A stretch of 64,000 nt of DNA from Paenibacillus sp. PL2-23 (GCF_040834005.1 NZ_CP162129.1:1946001-2010000); one strand, 5' to 3'. Shown: positions 16,603-25,043, counted from the first letter of the stretch. A program made the numbers and translations. The notes: generated by a model from the letters alone, not told the origin.

Positions 16603-17265
16603 GTGCCTAGACAAGCAAGCGGAGATACGCTGGATCATTCCGCATACGTACAATTAAAGGACATGATTCTGAACAAGCGGTTTGAATCCGGCAAGTTGAT
16701 TATTCAGAATCAATTAACTGAATTATTAGGCGTCAGCCGTACGCCGCTGCGCAAGGCGATGGCCGAGCTGGAGATGGAGGGCTATTTGATTCGAACGCCC
16801 AAAGGCTGGTATGTGAAGGAGTTTTCTCTGGAGGATATGATCTCGGTGTTCGAGCTTCGGGCTGTTCTGGAGGGACTTGCTTGCAGGCTGGCCGTGGCCA
16901 ATCTGGAGCGTGCTGACTTTGCTTACATGCGCGCGTTGTTCCAGCATGCCTATGAGGAGCTGGATGCCAAGGGCTCAGGGGACTATTATGCTGCGGACAA
17001 AAAATTCCATCGGCTCATCGTAATGAAATCCGACAATGCGTATGTCATCAAAACTGTAGAATCGTTTAACATCATCGAAACCAGCTTGACGCAAGGTCTC
17101 TATCGCAGCCCGCATGAAACGTATTTGGAGCACATGGAGATGATTAGCGCGCTGGAGGCGGGTGACGGCGACCGGGCTGAGGAGCTGATGAGATCGCATA
17201 TTCGCGGCGCGATTGATAAGCTGAAGGCGGGCATCGTATCCGGAAGCTTGGAGATATTCAGATAA
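16603..17265 (+). CDS. GntR-family regulator, FadR/FCD subfamily
   Basis: A 220-residue regulator. Winged helix at residues 10-75 (YVQLKDMILNKRFESGKLII, recognition region LTELLGVSRTPLRKAMAELEMEGYLI) and an all-helical FCD ligand domain with metal-binding positions Asp/His in DKKFHRLIV, His in ETYLEHMEMI and His in LMRSHIRGAI. FCD regulators usually bind organic acids or sugar acids and release DNA. The GTG start follows AAGGAAG. It is the third gene of the operon behind an ATTGTATACAAT site, and sites of the same kind lie after it and in the dehydrogenase/isomerase region, pointing to autoregulation and control of the downstream tetronate-like genes. Confidence 0.9.
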   Translation: MPRQASGDTLDHSAYVQLKDMILNKRFESGKLIIQNQLTELLGVSRTPLRKAMAELEMEGYLIRTPKGWYVKEFSLEDMISVFELRAVLEGLACRLAVANLERADFAYMRALFQHAYEELDAKGSGDYYAADKKFHRLIVMKSDNAYVIKTVESFNIIETSLTQGLYRSPHETYLEHMEMISALEAGDGDRAEELMRSHIRGAIDKLKAGIVSGSLEIFR

Positions 17266-17337
17266 TGTATACGAAACGATAGTATAATTGTACTCATTCT
17301 ACTATCGCTCAAGTACATAGCTTTTATTGTATACAGT
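17264..17337 (+). promoter_or_regulatory. Intergenic region with GntR-type operator and inverted repeat
   Basis: ATTGTATACAGT at 17326-17337 differs by one base from the operator at 14740. A weaker TGTATAC core lies at 17266-17272, at the GntR stop codon. CGATAGTA (17277-17284) and TACTATCG (17300-17307) form an 8-bp inverted repeat of unknown role. Confidence 0.55.
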
Positions 17338-17373
17338 GTATTCAAAAATGGGGTCGAGGAGGCGTTTGGCGAA

Positions 17374-18618
17374 ATGGGAAAAACAAAGGTAAGCATTCAG
17401 GGTGAAGCTTTTTACATTAATGGGAGGAAGGTATACGAGGAGATCGAGGGAAGTCGGCCGGAAGCTCATGGCTTGCTTATGAATGCCCGGTTTATCCAAG
17501 GGGTTTTCGACGATAAGGGGGATATCTCCCGTTACCAGCGTTTCGGAGGAACGTTTGACCCTGACAGCAATACCGATGAACTTATTCAAGCGCTTCCGCA
17601 ATGGTATGCGTATGGCCTGCGAGCGTTTACTGTTGGCTTTCAGGGCGGCGGCCCTTGCTTCACAATCCCAAATGATACCATTCATAACAATCCGTTTGGC
17701 GATTCCGGAACTCAACTAGATCCGGATTATGCGGCCCGAATGGATCGCTTGATTCGCGCTGCGGATGAGCTTGGCATGGTCGTCATTGTCAGCTATTTGT
17801 ATCCGGGACAGACACATAGATTGGCAGATGGCAAGGCGGTTCTTAACGCGGTCCGAACTGCCTCACGGTTCCTGAAGCAGGGAGCGTATACCAATGTGTT
17901 GATCGAAGTGTGCAATGAGTACGACTGGAGCCGTCATCCGCTTATTCAGCAGCCACAGGGCATAGTGGCGCTCATGGAGATTGCCAGGGAAGAATCAGGG
18001 GGCATGCTGGTGGGCTGCAGCGGCTCGGGCGGCATCATGAACGAGGAGATTTGCAAGGAAAGCGACATTATCATTATTCATGGCAACGGGCAAAGCAGGC
18101 AGCAATATTACAACATGATTGCGCAGGCAAGGAAATGGTCGCCGGGAAAACCTGTTCTATGCAATGAGGATTCACAGGCATTGGGCCAACTGGGAGTGGC
18201 CTTCGACACCAGAACGTCCTGGGGCTATTACAACAACTTGACGAAGCAGGAGCCGCCTGTGAAATGGGGAGTGACGCTGGGAGAGGATTTGTTTTTTGCG
18301 CAGCGTATGGCAGAAGGCATTGGCCTCCCCGTCCCGCCGATACCAGAGGAGAAGCGCTACATGCTCCAGGGTCTTGCCGCTGACGAGTCCTATGAGGGCA
18401 AACGCTGGATCAGGCTGGCTGCCCTGTACCCGGAAGGGATTGATCGTGTCGAATTTTATGTCAAGCAGTCGCTTGTCTACACCTGTTATGTGGAGCCCTT
18501 CACGGTCAACTTCAGAAACAACTGGCTGCAAGGCCCATGGACGGGAGATGAGCTTGCGGAGGATTGGCTGGCCGTTGTCTATTTGAAGAATGGCGAACAA
18601 CTGGAAGTAAGGGCATAG
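17374..18618 (+). CDS. Cytosolic clan GH-A (GH5-like) glycoside hydrolase family protein
   Basis: A 414-residue TIM-barrel protein without signal peptide. Features expected for clan GH-A are present: VLIEVCNEYDW (about residue 181, Asn-Glu acid/base motif) and PVLCNEDSQ (about residue 263, candidate nucleophile Glu). The N-terminal INGRKVYEE segment resembles the start of many cellulase-like domains, and the last about 80 residues look beta-rich. The exact family is not recognised; hydrolysis of a small imported oligosaccharide in the cytosol is the likely role. GAGGAGG precedes the ATG. It lies behind a GntR-type site and is followed by a terminator at 18640. Confidence 0.65.
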   Translation: MGKTKVSIQGEAFYINGRKVYEEIEGSRPEAHGLLMNARFIQGVFDDKGDISRYQRFGGTFDPDSNTDELIQALPQWYAYGLRAFTVGFQGGGPCFTIPNDTIHNNPFGDSGTQLDPDYAARMDRLIRAADELGMVVIVSYLYPGQTHRLADGKAVLNAVRTASRFLKQGAYTNVLIEVCNEYDWSRHPLIQQPQGIVALMEIAREESGGMLVGCSGSGGIMNEEICKESDIIIIHGNGQSRQQYYNMIAQARKWSPGKPVLCNEDSQALGQLGVAFDTRTSWGYYNNLTKQEPPVKWGVTLGEDLFFAQRMAEGIGLPVPPIPEEKRYMLQGLAADESYEGKRWIRLAALYPEGIDRVEFYVKQSLVYTCYVEPFTVNFRNNWLQGPWTGDELAEDWLAVVYLKNGEQLEVRA

Positions 18619-18639
18619 GGGATAGATAAACAAAGAAAA

Positions 18640-18676
18640 AGACCCTGGGCTTGAGGTTTCGGCCTAGGGCTTTTTT
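18640..18676 (+). terminator. Rho-independent terminator within the GntR-controlled gene set
   Basis: AGACCCTGGGC pairs with GCCTAGGGCT across an about 11-base loop and is followed by TTTTTTC. Only about 40 bases separate it from the next gene, so some read-through is likely; TATAAT at about 18692 could give that gene its own weak promoter. Confidence 0.8.
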
Positions 18677-18713
18677 CAATGGTTACAGGACTATAATTGA
18701 GGAGTGGTGAACA

Positions 18714-19829
18714 ATGAAAACGTACAAGATTGCAGTTCTTCCGGGAGATGGCATCGGCACGGAGATTACGAACGAAGCGTTGAAGGTGCTGCAGACGGTG
18801 CAGGATCACTTAAGCGATGTGAGATTTGAGCTGGAATCATTTGATGCGGGTGCTGAACGATATTTGCGAACCGGCGTAACGATGCCGGAAGAAACCTTTC
18901 ATCATTGCAAGGAAGCCGATGCCATCTTGATGGGGGCCATTGGCTTGCCGGAGGCGCGTCATCCGGATGGCCGTGAAGTGAATGGAGATGTGATCTTCCG
19001 TCTCCGATTCGATCTGGATCTATATGCGGGCGTAAGACCGGTCAAGCTGTATGAGGGTGTCGTGAGTCCGCTTCGAGATGTGAGCCGGGGCATCGATTAT
19101 GTCATTGTGAGAGAAAATATCGAAGGGCTGTATGCCTCCCGCACAGGAGGCTGCAATGTTCGCGGGGAAGTGGCGACGGATACCATCATTATGACCAAGA
19201 CAGGTATTGAGAAAATTTCAAGCTATGCATTCCGGCTGGCGGAAAAGCGAAGGGGCCGAATTTCGGACGGAGCATCCATGGTGACCTGTGTGGATAAAGC
19301 GAACGTGCTGAGCTCTTATGCATATTTCAGAAAAATATTTGATAGTGTCGGCGAGCAGTATTCCAAAATCGGCCGCGACTATGTTTATGTCGATGCGATG
19401 ACGTTATATCAGGTTATGAATCCGCAAATGTTTGATGTGGTGGTGGCGGAGAATATGTTTGCTGACATCATCTCCGATCTGTCTTCGGCTACAGTCGGGG
19501 GCCTCGGAATGGCGCCTTCAGGAGACATTGGGGATCAACACGCCCTGTTCCAGCCCGCACATGGGACTGCGCCATCCATCGCCGGACAAAGCATAGCCAA
19601 CCCTTACGCGATGATTCTCTCTCTGTCCATGATGCTGAATTGGCTCGGCGATAAGCATCAGGATAACAGCTTGCTTGCTGCTGGAGAGGGGATTGATCAA
19701 GCGGTTCAGCACATTCTCTCGAGCGGCGGTGCCAAAACAAGGGATATTGGCGGGAACAGCAGTACGACGGATGTTGGGGACGCGGTCGCGCAAGCGTTAA
19801 AGCTATCGGCGATGAAGTGGGTTAAATAA
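18714..19829 (+). CDS. Isocitrate/isopropylmalate dehydrogenase-family protein (tartrate dehydrogenase-like)
   Basis: A 371-residue beta-decarboxylating dehydrogenase-family enzyme. It has the N-terminal IAVLPGDGIGTEI motif, the Arg-rich substrate loop LRFDLDLYAGVRPVKLY, VIVRENIEGLYA, the catalytic Lys/Asp region VTCVDKANVL, the metal Asp in DIISDLSSATVGGLGMAPSGDIG and the cofactor loop FQPAHGTAPSIAGQ. LeuB and Icd carry out central steps, but here the neighbours (isomerase, four-carbon acid kinase, class II aldolase) point to a hydroxyacid such as tartrate, threonate or erythronate. It occupies the place normally held by a LtnD-type dehydrogenase. RBS GAGGAGTGG. Its TAA overlaps the next ATG by one base. 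Confidence 0.85.
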   Translation: MKTYKIAVLPGDGIGTEITNEALKVLQTVQDHLSDVRFELESFDAGAERYLRTGVTMPEETFHHCKEADAILMGAIGLPEARHPDGREVNGDVIFRLRFDLDLYAGVRPVKLYEGVVSPLRDVSRGIDYVIVRENIEGLYASRTGGCNVRGEVATDTIIMTKTGIEKISSYAFRLAEKRRGRISDGASMVTCVDKANVLSSYAYFRKIFDSVGEQYSKIGRDYVYVDAMTLYQVMNPQMFDVVVAENMFADIISDLSSATVGGLGMAPSGDIGDQHALFQPAHGTAPSIAGQSIANPYAMILSLSMMLNWLGDKHQDNSLLAAGEGIDQAVQHILSSGGAKTRDIGGNSSTTDVGDAVAQALKLSAMKWVK

Positions 19830-20764
19830 TGTTTGCGCATAGGATTGAAGACCATTTGGAGATGGGCATTGTATACAATGCAATGTACCCAGACGCCGTT
19901 CAGGACGATGCCGCTTTGCTTCAGTCAGTCGATCCAATTTTGCACGATACGTATTTCAGGCGAATAGAAGTTTCGGGTATTCAGCATGCGGAGCTCCGCG
20001 CCCGCTTTAGGCAGAGGCTTGCCGTTTGCCGTGTGAACACAAGCTATCTGGCGCAGCCTGTTATTTTTAGAGAGGGACTTGATCTGGGAAGCCATGACCC
20101 GTCGGAACGATTGAGTGCTATGAACAGGATGCGGATCTGCATGGAGGAAGCGGAGGCTGTGGGCGCGGATATGATTGAAATGATAAGCGGTCCGTGTCCG
20201 GCAGGAGGCGCAGATGAGCAAAGCATAAAACGATTTGCCGAATCCATTCTTGAATTAAGCCAGGAGGCTCGGGAAAAAAGCTTGACGATAATGGTGGAAA
20301 TGTTTGATTACGATGTGGACAAGAAACGTCTGATCGGGTCAGTGGAGGACACCATTCAATGCTTTCAGCATATTGGAGCAAGCCAATCTGTGCAATTATT
20401 GCTGGATTTAAGCCACATCCCCATGGTTAGGGCTGATATCTTCGAGGCTGTCAGACAGCTGAGTCCGTGGCTAGGCCATGTTCATGTTGGAAACACAGTA
20501 ATGATGCCTGGCAACAGTAAATATGGCGATACGCACCCCTACTTTGGTTATCCCGCAGGCGCAATCGACATCGATCAGCTGGCAACTTACTTTCAGGCGC
20601 TTCATGAGGTTGGTTATATACGAGAGGACCGATCAGCAAGGCTTACCTTTGAGCTGATATGCACCTCCGCGGATAGGCCTGCTGATCTGATGGCCAATGC
20701 GAAGCGGACGCTGCAAGCAGCGTGGCATACCTTCCTTAGCAAAGGAGGGAATAGGAGGTCATGA
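19829..20764 (+). CDS. Sugar isomerase/epimerase-type TIM barrel protein (OtnI-like role)
   Basis: A 311-residue xylose isomerase-like TIM-barrel (AP-endonuclease 2 family). Candidate metal ligands are Glu in MIEMISGPCP, Glu in IMVEMFDYD, Asp-x-x-His in LLLDLSHIPM, His in GHVHVGN and Glu in LTFELICTS. By position, between a dehydrogenase and a four-carbon acid kinase, it matches the 2-oxo-tetronate isomerase OtnI of the threonate/erythronate pathway, although length is somewhat greater than OtnI. It starts at TAATG with the preceding gene and overlaps the next by ATGA, so the four genes are translated together. A perfect ATTGTATACAAT lies within its codons 14-17. Confidence 0.72.
   Translation: MFAHRIEDHLEMGIVYNAMYPDAVQDDAALLQSVDPILHDTYFRRIEVSGIQHAELRARFRQRLAVCRVNTSYLAQPVIFREGLDLGSHDPSERLSAMNRMRICMEEAEAVGADMIEMISGPCPAGGADEQSIKRFAESILELSQEAREKSLTIMVEMFDYDVDKKRLIGSVEDTIQCFQHIGASQSVQLLLDLSHIPMVRADIFEAVRQLSPWLGHVHVGNTVMMPGNSKYGDTHPYFGYPAGAIDIDQLATYFQALHEVGYIREDRSARLTFELICTSADRPADLMANAKRTLQAAWHTFLSKGGNRRS
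19868..19879. promoter_or_regulatory. Intragenic ATTGTATACAAT palindrome
   Basis: Identical to the operator at 14740-14751 but located about 40 bases inside the isomerase gene. It could be a roadblock or auxiliary operator of the GntR regulator, or chance. Confidence 0.4.
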
Positions 20765-22125
20765 GAGAGCAGCCGCGGGTATTGGCCTTTTATGGCGATG
20801 ATTTTACAGGCTCTACGGATACCATGGAGGTGCTGGAGAGCCAAGGCGTGCGAACGGTATTATTTGTCCAGCCCCCAACGGAGGATCGGTTGAAGGCTTT
20901 TCCCCATGCCCAAGCTATTGGTGTGGCCGGTGTTGCGCGAACCATGAATCCGGTCGCCATGGAGCAGGTGCTGGAGCCTCTCTTCCAACGTTTAATTGAA
21001 ATGAAGCCTCACGTTCTGCAATACAAGATGTGCTCTACCGCCGATTCCTCACCCGATATTGGAAGCATTGGCAAGGTGGTGGAGATAGGCAAAGCATTGT
21101 TTCATGCCCAGAGAGCTGTTCCTATACTCGCAGCGGCTCCGCACCTGCAAAGATACACGGCGTTCGGCAATCACTTTGCCGCCTATCAAGGCAAGTGTTA
21201 TCGCCTGGATCGGCATCCCTCCATGTCCAGACATCCTGTAACACCGATGAAGGAAGCGGATCTCTTGCGCCATCTGTCCGAGCAAATGAACGGGAATATT
21301 GGCTCCTTCACGATTGTTGATCTTGAGCTGCCTCCAACAGAACGGCTTGCACGATGGGAGACTGCCATCGAGGCCTATGATGCACTCGTTATTGACGCCA
21401 TGAACGCAGAGCATATCCGAACCATTGGGAGCTTGATTGGGCAAGAGGCGGAACCGTCTACGAGATTTGTAATCGGCTCATCGGGCTTGTCCCTTTCGCT
21501 TGGCGCCTATTGGAGGCAGCGTTATGGACTGACAACGAGACAGGAGCAGGAGCTTGAGCCAGCTCAGGTGCTGGTATTATCCGGGAGCTGCTCGCCGATC
21601 ACGCAGAACCAGATCGATACAGCTGTTCAACAAGGCTTTAGCAAAATCAAAATAGATGCCCTCGAGCTTCTGGCCGAAAATAATCCGGGCGCAAGGAGCA
21701 AACGTGTACTGGAGGAGGCTGAGCGAAGCTGGCGGAATGGACAAAGCCTTATTTTGTATACAGCGGATGGACCTGAGGATGAAAGCATTGGGCGGCTGCA
21801 TGACAAGCTGCTTCAGGATGGTGAGCCGGTATCTGCGTCAGGTGAGCGAATCGGTCGAAGGCTGGGGGAAATCGGCAAACAATTAATTGCCGCTCTCGGC
21901 ATTAAACGGGTGGTATTGGCTGGGGGAGACACCTCAGGGTTTGCCGCGTTATCTATTGGTCTGGACGCATTGGAGCTGATTCAACGAACGGCGCCAGGCG
22001 CGCCCTTATGCAAAGGCTGCTCCATGGATCCCGCGATCGATGGTATTGAGATTGCTCTGAAGGGCGGGCAGCTGGGTCAGCCGGATTATTTGGTGAGAAT
22101 CGCCTCAGGCGGGAAGGGGGAATAG
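20761..22125 (+). CDS. otnK-like: Four-carbon acid sugar kinase family protein
   Basis: A 454-residue kinase of the DUF1537 (SBD_N/NBD_C) family. The N-terminal substrate domain shows YGDDFTGSTDTMEVLE, YKMCSTADSSPDIGSIG, and the C-terminal nucleotide domain shows LVLSGSCSPITQNQI, VVLAGGDTSGFAA and ALKGGQLGQPDYLV. Characterised members phosphorylate 3-oxo-tetronates (OtnK), D-threonate or 3-oxo-isoapionate. With a class II aldolase immediately downstream and an isomerase upstream, the 3-oxo-tetronate kinase role is most likely. Start overlaps the preceding stop as ATGA with AGGAGG just upstream. The product would be a 4-phosphate that the next enzyme can decarboxylate to dihydroxyacetone phosphate. 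Confidence 0.88.
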   Translation: MREQPRVLAFYGDDFTGSTDTMEVLESQGVRTVLFVQPPTEDRLKAFPHAQAIGVAGVARTMNPVAMEQVLEPLFQRLIEMKPHVLQYKMCSTADSSPDIGSIGKVVEIGKALFHAQRAVPILAAAPHLQRYTAFGNHFAAYQGKCYRLDRHPSMSRHPVTPMKEADLLRHLSEQMNGNIGSFTIVDLELPPTERLARWETAIEAYDALVIDAMNAEHIRTIGSLIGQEAEPSTRFVIGSSGLSLSLGAYWRQRYGLTTRQEQELEPAQVLVLSGSCSPITQNQIDTAVQQGFSKIKIDALELLAENNPGARSKRVLEEAERSWRNGQSLILYTADGPEDESIGRLHDKLLQDGEPVSASGERIGRRLGEIGKQLIAALGIKRVVLAGGDTSGFAALSIGLDALELIQRTAPGAPLCKGCSMDPAIDGIEIALKGGQLGQPDYLVRIASGGKGE

Positions 22126-22128
22126 AAG

Positions 22129-22803
22129 ATGGACCTCAGGAAGGATTTATGCAAATTGGGGCGGTATATGCTGGAGAACCAGCTCGCATGGGGGAATTCT
22201 GGCAACATCAGCGCTCGGCTATCCCATACGCAAATGCTCATTACCGGATCAGGTACCGATATGGGGCAATTAGCTCCATCGGATCTGGTCGCCGTGGATT
22301 TCGAGACTATGGAATGGGGAGGGGAGCTGAAGCCCTCCAAGGAAATTCCCATGCATGCAGAAATCTATAAGCATCGTCCGGATGTGCATGCTGTTCTCCA
22401 CGCATCGCCATTCTGGACCACGCTGATGTCCTGTACGGACATTCCTTACGTATCGGAGCTTTTTGTGGAGTCTATGTATTATTTGGAGCGGGTAGCTTAT
22501 GTGGAGTACCATCATCCCGGCTCGAAAGCGCTTGGGCAGGCGGTGGGGGAGCAGTGTACAGGCGCAAATGTAATGATTCTAAAAAATCACGGGGTTCTTG
22601 TTTACGACTCAAGCCTGAAGGAAGCCAAAATGGCGCTGGAAACGGTGGAGATGACAAGCCGCATGATCATGACGGCACGCATGAGCGGCCTCACACTTCA
22701 TGCTTTATCGCCGGCTACGGCCAACGATTTTCTGGAGCATGCGGGCTATAAGCCTCGCAGACGCTTAAGACCCCCGTTGCCAGACACGCACTGTCAGACA
22801 TAG
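22129..22803 (+). CDS. Class II aldolase/adducin family protein (OtnC-like)
   Basis: A 224-residue zinc-dependent class II aldolase. Diagnostic elements are WGNSGNISARLS, the catalytic Glu in SKEIPMHAEIY (about residue 79), Zn ligands His-x-His-like in AVLHASPFW, and ILKNHGVLVYD. The family includes fuculose-phosphate aldolase, ribulose-5-phosphate epimerase and the 3-oxo-tetronate 4-phosphate decarboxylase OtnC; the kinase next door favours the last, giving dihydroxyacetone phosphate and CO2. It starts three bases after the kinase stop with GGGGGAATAG upstream, and a perfect terminator follows, closing the operon. Confidence 0.87.
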   Translation: MDLRKDLCKLGRYMLENQLAWGNSGNISARLSHTQMLITGSGTDMGQLAPSDLVAVDFETMEWGGELKPSKEIPMHAEIYKHRPDVHAVLHASPFWTTLMSCTDIPYVSELFVESMYYLERVAYVEYHHPGSKALGQAVGEQCTGANVMILKNHGVLVYDSSLKEAKMALETVEMTSRMIMTARMSGLTLHALSPATANDFLEHAGYKPRRRLRPPLPDTHCQT

Positions 22804-22825
22804 TATTCTGCGGCTAAGCTTTCTT

Positions 22826-22863
22826 AACCCATCCTGCATGCAGGATGGGTTTTATCTGTTTTC
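22826..22863 (+). terminator. Rho-independent terminator after the aldolase gene
   Basis: AACCCATCCTG and CAGGATGGGTT form a perfect 11-bp stem with a CATG loop, followed by TTATCTGTTTTC. Confidence 0.92.
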
Positions 22864-22897
22864 TACACATCTATGGCGTTGGAGCTTCTATGAATTC

Positions 22898-22960
22898 TTG
22901 ACCAGAATAGAAGAGAGCGCTATAATGAATATGTCCAATAAAAATGAAATGTGTTCCGAA
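22898..22960 (+). promoter_or_regulatory. Sigma-A promoter and IclR-type operator before GH117 copy 2
   Basis: TTGACC (22898-22903), a 17-base spacer and a perfect TATAAT (22921-22926) make a strong promoter. ATGAAATGTGTTCCG at 22944-22958 shares the TGTTCCG half and the GAA positions of the operator at 33045, 10 of 15 bases. Confidence 0.75.
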
Positions 22961-23028
22961 ATTAATAGTATTATTGTGAGGAAATGGTGTTTGGTCTTAA
23001 TACACACTTTGAGGAAGAAGGTATCGAA

Positions 23029-24126
23029 ATGAAGAAAGAAAGCGCTGCAACGATTCGAGGCAAACAATATACTAAAAATGCCGACTGGTTCTGTGATTTT
23101 ACGTATGAGCCGGTTGAAGGTCTGGGCTATGAAGAGGGCGTTCATCGCCGTGATCCCAGCAGTGTGATCAAGGTGGGAGAGTTATACTATGTATGGTATA
23201 CCAAGTCCGTTGGCGAAGCTGTTGGCTTCCATACGGGCGATCCGGACGCCAAGGTATTCCCGTGGGATCAATCCGAGGTGTGGTATGCAACCTCTCCGGA
23301 TGCTAACACTTGGACCGAACAAGGTCTTGCAGTCGGTAGAGGACCGAAGGGTTCATACGACGACCGCAGCGTGTTCACGCCCGAGATTCTGCATCATGAC
23401 GGCAAGTTCTATCTGGTGTATCAAGTGATTGAAGGCCAGTACCTGCTCCGGAAATATGAAAATATTGCAATGGCCGTCGCGGAGTCGCCAGAGGGACCTT
23501 GGCGCAAGACTGATGCGCCGATTCTTCGTCCGGCCATGAACGGCGAATGGTTCGGCGATGACGATAATCGCTTAACCGTGAAGCATAAGGGCGACTTCGA
23601 CAGCCTGAAGGTGCATGATCCCGTTCTCTTCCATTATAATAACCAATTCTGGCTCTATTATAAGGGGGAGCAGAAGGGCGAAGAGATGACCTTCGGCGGA
23701 CGGACGACCAAGTGGGGCGTGGCCATCTCCGATCATCCGGAGGGTCCTTACGTGAAGTCGGAATACAATCCGGTGACCAACAGCGGTCACGAGACGCTGC
23801 TCTGGCACTATCGCGGCGGTATGGCAGGGCTTCTCTCGACAGACGGTCCGGAGAAAAATACGATCCAATACGCACATGACGGCATTAACTTCGAGATTGA
23901 AGCCGTTATTAAAAATCCGCCGGAGGCTGCTGGTCCATTCCGGACTGAGGATACGGAGCGCAGCCCGCTTGAGGGTATTCGCTGGGGCTTGTGCCATAAC
24001 GTCCATGCCAAGTGGAACCACATTCTGAAATTTAGAACGGTGGAGGATTATAAGCATCACTATGCCAATAAGGTGAACCCTGAGGTGCTCTGGTTAGGCA
24101 AAAAAGCGGAGCAAAAAAAGGATTAA
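23029..24126 (+). CDS. GH117-type 3,6-anhydro-L-galactosidase (copy 2)
   Basis: A 365-residue cytosolic beta-propeller hydrolase closely related to the copy at 11723 over its whole length, with EEGVHRRDPSSVIKVG, YYVWYTKS, YDDRSVFTPEIL and NSGHETLLW. Asp42, Asp197 and Glu255 keep the same 155 and 58 residue spacings. It releases 3,6-anhydro-L-galactose from the non-reducing end of neoagaro-type oligosaccharides by family analogy. ATG at 23029 is chosen because GAGGAAGAAGG ends eight bases before; a GTG/ATG frame 45 bases upstream lacks a site. It has its own promoter and terminator and carries an IclR-type operator, unlike copy 1, which sits with an AraC gene. Confidence 0.86.
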   Translation: MKKESAATIRGKQYTKNADWFCDFTYEPVEGLGYEEGVHRRDPSSVIKVGELYYVWYTKSVGEAVGFHTGDPDAKVFPWDQSEVWYATSPDANTWTEQGLAVGRGPKGSYDDRSVFTPEILHHDGKFYLVYQVIEGQYLLRKYENIAMAVAESPEGPWRKTDAPILRPAMNGEWFGDDDNRLTVKHKGDFDSLKVHDPVLFHYNNQFWLYYKGEQKGEEMTFGGRTTKWGVAISDHPEGPYVKSEYNPVTNSGHETLLWHYRGGMAGLLSTDGPEKNTIQYAHDGINFEIEAVIKNPPEAAGPFRTEDTERSPLEGIRWGLCHNVHAKWNHILKFRTVEDYKHHYANKVNPEVLWLGKKAEQKKD

Positions 24127-24135
24127 TGGTGTAAG

Positions 24136-24169
24136 GCCGAGTTGTCTGCTGCAGACACTCGGCTTTTTG
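24136..24169 (+). terminator. Rho-independent terminator after GH117 copy 2
   Basis: GCCGAGT (24136-24142) pairs with ACTCGGC (24157-24163), with an inner GTCTGC/GCAGAC extension and a TTTTT tail. Confidence 0.9.
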
Positions 24170-24197
24170 CCATTGGTAGGTTCTGCAGTTCGTAACC

Positions 24198-24232
24198 AGA
24201 AACAAAGGGACGCTGCCCGCGGGCAGCGTCCC
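24198..24232 (-). terminator. Rho-independent terminator of the IclR gene (minus strand)
   Basis: GGGACGCTGCCC and GGGCAGCGTCCC are perfect 12-bp arms around GC; on the minus strand they are followed by TTTGTTTC. Confidence 0.88.
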
Positions 24233-24254
24233 TTCATGACGATGTGAATGGAGC

Positions 24255-25043
24255 TTAGGAGAGGTAGACGGAGCGCATGGACGGTACGAAGCCCAAGCGC
24301 TTGGAGATGAGCGAGGATTTCTCCTTCACATGCGCCTCCAGCTCATCCTGCTTATCGAAGATGCGAGCGGTCGGTCCCGCTACGCTGATAGCCGCGATGA
24401 CCTTGCCGGTGTAATTGAAGACAGGGCCGGCGATGGAGCTTAAGCCATCATCGTATTCCTCGCGATTGACGGCGATGCCTGACTGTCTAATTTTGCTCAG
24501 CTCCTGCAGGAACTGCTGGTGGTCCGTAATCGTTGTTGGCGTATATTGCTGCAGCCCCTTCTCGCTCACGATCTTGTCGACAGCTTCAAGCGAGAAGTAA
24601 GCCATGATGGCCTTGCCCAGACCGGTGCAGTGTACAGGGTTTCTGGAGCCGAGAATCGCATTCATGATAACGGAAGCGCTCCCGTCCACCTTATAGATGT
24701 AGATAACTTCCCCTTCATTATAAACCGCGAGGAAGGCCGTTTGGCCTGTCTGCGCTGCCAAATCCTGAAGATGGGGAATGGCGGCTTCCACCAGATCGAT
24801 GTTATGGAGGCCCGCCATCCCAATCTCAATGGCCTTCAATCCTACAAAATATTTCTCCGTTGAGGGCTCCTGCATCACAAAGCCCGCCTTCATCAATGTT
24901 TCCAAAATGCGGTGTGTTGTGCTCTTGGGCAGCTGAGTCGCTTCCGACAATTCGCCAATACCGGCCCCGCCCTTGTTCAAGGCGAGCTGCTCAAGCAGGA
25001 ACAGTGCGCGCTCTAATGTGGAATTCGTTTTGTTCATTTCCAT
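24255..25043 (-). CDS. IclR-family regulator of the anhydrogalactose genes
   Basis: An about 262-residue IclR regulator, with winged helix ERALFLLEQLALNKGGAGIGELSEATQLPKSTTHRILETL in the first 60 residues and the IclR sensor domain (CTGLGKAIMAYFS near residue 135, SSIAGPVFNYTGKVIAAISVAGP near residue 205). Ligands in this family are typically keto-deoxy sugar acids or similar. It is divergent from the cycloisomerase operon, and GGAAC/GTTCC-type sites lie in the shared region and before GH117 copy 2 and the second GH2 gene, so it very likely controls all three. The start is ambiguous: ATG 25043, TTG 25049 or GTG 25058 share one AGAAGG site; TTG has the best spacing. Confidence 0.88.
   Translation of the reverse strand: MEMNKTNSTLERALFLLEQLALNKGGAGIGELSEATQLPKSTTHRILETLMKAGFVMQEPSTEKYFVGLKAIEIGMAGLHNIDLVEAAIPHLQDLAAQTGQTAFLAVYNEGEVIYIYKVDGSASVIMNAILGSRNPVHCTGLGKAIMAYFSLEAVDKIVSEKGLQQYTPTTITDHQQFLQELSKIRQSGIAVNREEYDDGLSSIAGPVFNYTGKVIAAISVAGPTARIFDKQDELEAHVKEKSSLISKRLGFVPSMRSVYLS

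Noticed and set aside
21753..21766. Another TTGTATACA-like site within the kinase gene as GntR operator
   Set aside because: Only the core matches (TTTGTATACAGC) and it lies deep within coding sequence; likely chance.
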